A stretch of 64,000 nt of DNA from Streptomyces sp. NRRL S-337. Its GTDB lineage: Bacteria; Actinomycetota; Actinomycetes; Streptomycetales; Streptomycetaceae. The DNA lies in the NCBI RefSeq assembly GCF_000720175.1, contig NZ_JOIX01000041.1, forward strand, positions 1 through 64,000, in the 5' to 3' direction. Below, piece by piece: positions 62,279 to 64,000 of this stretch (positions are counted from its first letter, which is position 1; each line of letters starts with the position of its first letter). The position numbers were made by a program, and so were the translations under genes. Below the pieces are notes generated by a model. It was not told the origin of the DNA. It saw only the letters and a list, made by a program, of their open reading frames with translations, and did no database searches.

Positions 62279-63973
62279 GGGGCAGCTCCCTCCCGGGGCG
62301 CAGGCGATGGCCTCGCGTGCTGCTGATCGGGGGCGCCGTTGTCACGCTGCTGACCGGCGTCGCCGCCTTCCTGGTCCTCCGGGCCGTCCCGGACTACCGG
62401 ACCGCCTTCCTCGTCGACACCTCACTGGCCAAGAACGACACGGACCTTCCCGATACCGCGGACGCCGTCGGCTCGGCCGCGCAGAACGCCGCCGACGAAG
62501 ACTCCCTGTCGTTGCGCCGCTTCGGCGGCAGCTGCGGCGACCAGGGGAACACCGCGTCGGTCGTAGGCCCGGGCACGGGACATGCGCAGAAGATCAACAC
62601 GTCCGTGCACGCGCTGTCGGCGTCCGGGAAGCCCACCCTGGAGAGCGGACTCCTCGCCGGGATCGACGACTTCTCCGGCTACTACCCGTTCCGCGGGAGA
62701 AAGCGGAATCGAATCATCGTGGTGACCTCGCACGGCATCGATGCCTGCACGGCAGATCAGACCGCGCTCAAGCAGGCAGTCGGCCGGCGGGCCAAGGACA
62801 GCGGAGTGCAGCTGGACTTCCGGTTTGTCGGCTACAAGGTCCCACGGAAGGAACAGCAGCCGCTCGCCCAGCTGGCCGAGGCCACGAAGGCCCCCAAGGT
62901 CCAGTTCGTCTCCACACCGACGGAGCTCACCGCAACCCTCAACAAACTCGCCCTGCCCGAGTCCCCAGAGGTCCAGCCCGTCGACGTCCCCTCCCCGACG
63001 GCAACGTCGCCGTCCAGTCCCGCCGCGTGGCTCCGTTTGTCCACCTCGACATTGAAGGCGGGCGGCACCTGCACGGCGAAGGCAGGCGGGATGGAGCCGG
63101 GCGAGCCGGTTGTTCTCACCTGGACCGGCCCGTCGAGTGGCAGCATCGGGACGTTCACCGCGGGACGGTCCGGGGAAATCACGACCCGGTTCCACCAGCC
63201 GGGCAAGCCGGGTTCCTACACCCTCCGGGCCCAGGGGACACGTTCCGGCCGGAAGGCGTCGGCGCCGTTGCGGGTCCTCCCGGCCGACCTCACCACGCCT
63301 CACACCACACCCCAGCTGACCCTCAACCCCTCCACCCTCAAGGCCGGCCAGCCCACCACAGCCACGGCTTCCGGCTTCCAGCCGGGGGAAACCGTCGATA
63401 TCTACCTGGGCCCCTGGGGGCACAGCGGCAGCTACGCCCACGAGCGGGCAAACAGCTCAGGAGTCGCGGTCGGCCGCGTGGGAGAGGGGTGGGGGCTCGC
63501 GGAACCCGGTGGCACCTACGGCGTCACCGCTGTGGGCGCCGCGTCCGGCCGCCAGGCCCATGCCGAGCTTCGGTACGAGAAAGAGAAGCAGAGCGGCCCT
63601 GTGAGCGCGCACGCCAGCCCCGACCCGGCCACGCCCGGCCGGACGGTCACGGTGACCGGCACCGGCTTCGCACCGCACCGTGCAGTACCGCTCCACGCTG
63701 TTCGCCGACGCGACTACCGCAGCAGACGACGGTTCCATCGAGTTCACCGCCTCCATCCCTCAGGGCACCGCTGCAGGCAGGTACACCATCCGCGTCTACC
63801 AGATCGCCTCGGGAACCGACCTCGTGATCCCCCTCGAAGTGCAGCCGGCCACCCCAAGTCATCCGCCCACTCCCCCACCGACCGACGCCTCGCCGTCAGG
63901 AACTCCTCCCGGAACGATCAGTCAGCCCCGCGCGAGGGTCAGGTCCCGGCTTCGGTCGCCGCGCACCCGGTAG
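62275..63973 (+). CDS. membrane protein with VWA-like ectodomain and Ig-like repeats (frameshift near the end)
   Basis: The third gene starts at ATG 62275 within the previous stop. One transmembrane helix (about 14-36) precedes an ectodomain similar to that of the second protein: FLVDTSLAKNDT (DTS, closer to a MIDAS), SLSLRRFGGSCGD, GKPTLESGLLAGIDDF and RNRIIVVTSHGIDACTADQ. Three Ig-like units follow: LSTSTLKAGGTCTAKAGGME, LNPSTLKAGQPTTATASGFQ and PDPATPGRTVTVTGTGFAPH. Near 63676 the frame changes: the sensible continuation (YRSTLFADATTAADDGSIEF) is one frame away and ends with a stop at 63973. Either a real frameshift mutation or a sequencing error. It lacks the cytoplasmic repeat of its neighbour. 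Confidence 0.6.
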
Positions 63974-64000
63974 ACGCTCTCCTGCACACTCCGGTAGTGG

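Noticed and set aside
62307..63827. 506-codon frame over the third membrane gene
   Set aside because: Arg/Pro-rich shadow; the frame from 62275 has a membrane helix and VWA-like motifs.
1..64000. tRNA or rRNA genes
   Set aside because: No cloverleaf with a GGTTC-type T-loop and acceptor pairing, and no rRNA signature, was noticed on reading; a tRNA search program was not available.

Overview
The window is high-GC actinobacterial DNA, almost certainly Streptomyces. The evidence is strong G/C preference at third codon positions, frequent GTG starts, ATGA/TGATG gene overlaps, and typical Streptomyces families (ALF-repeat protein, DUF574 methyltransferase, DUF6086, DUF4253, MmyB-type regulator, STAND NTPases). 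It reads as an accessory or chromosome-arm region. A few housekeeping-type genes (RNase J, cold-shock protein, DEAD-box helicase, DnaE) stand among degraded insertion sequences and broken genes. Transposase debris was recognised from IS5-type, IS701, IS110, ISL3, IS21, IS630 and Tn3 families, and none of these transposases is clearly intact.

Layout. 0-5 kb: VOC protein, GNAT pseudogene cut by an IS tail, RNase J, an IS5 remnant interrupted by the 5' part of a group II intron, cold-shock gene with terminator. 5-15 kb: ALF-repeat pseudogene, two methyltransferases, PIN-like and IS701 remnants, a cupin/esterase pair facing a TetR gene across tandem operators, and an osmoprotectant ABC operon collapsed by deletion. 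15-24 kb: an AAA-type ATPase with a membrane-anchored periplasmic-binding-like protein, a broken NUDIX gene, a DEAD-box helicase, and a MarR/VOC divergent pair with two matching operators. 24-27 kb: DinB protein, then a 1.77 kb element with matching inverted ends that carries a frameshifted IS5-type transposase and a DUF4253 passenger gene. 27-34 kb: secreted-type lipase, then a complete lasso peptide cluster (A, C, B1, B2, D on the minus strand) whose predicted core LLSSSGNDRLILSKN resembles the citrulassins. 35-41 kb: DnaE, WD40 debris, and a ParA plus small partner module of plasmid type. 41-50 kb: secreted GH5 cellulase, HAF-repeat protein, TIM-barrel protein, ricin-type lectin, ArsR and TetR-like regulators, and a dienelactone-hydrolase-like enzyme. 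50-60 kb: DinB/maleylpyruvate-isomerase-like protein, transposase mosaics, a two-gene membrane/STAND locus, a FAD oxidoreductase, a DUF574 methyltransferase and a HEAT-repeat protein. 60-64 kb: three overlapping membrane-protein genes.

Functional links. The lasso cluster is self-contained for precursor, RRE, protease, cyclase and exporter. The most novel material is a pair of loci (52.4-54.9 kb and 60.6-64 kb). Each starts with a small protein that has two membrane segments followed by short Gly/Asn/Ala repeats, and the next gene product carries a similar repeat at its N-terminus. In both loci the repeats are predicted to be cytoplasmic. This suggests repeat-mediated tethering of a STAND NTPase in one locus, and of proteins with degenerate von Willebrand A-like ectodomains in the other. 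With the ATPase/binding-protein pair at 15.4-19 kb, these are candidates for undescribed sensing or conflict systems. Functions here are inferred from sequence only; no database search was possible.
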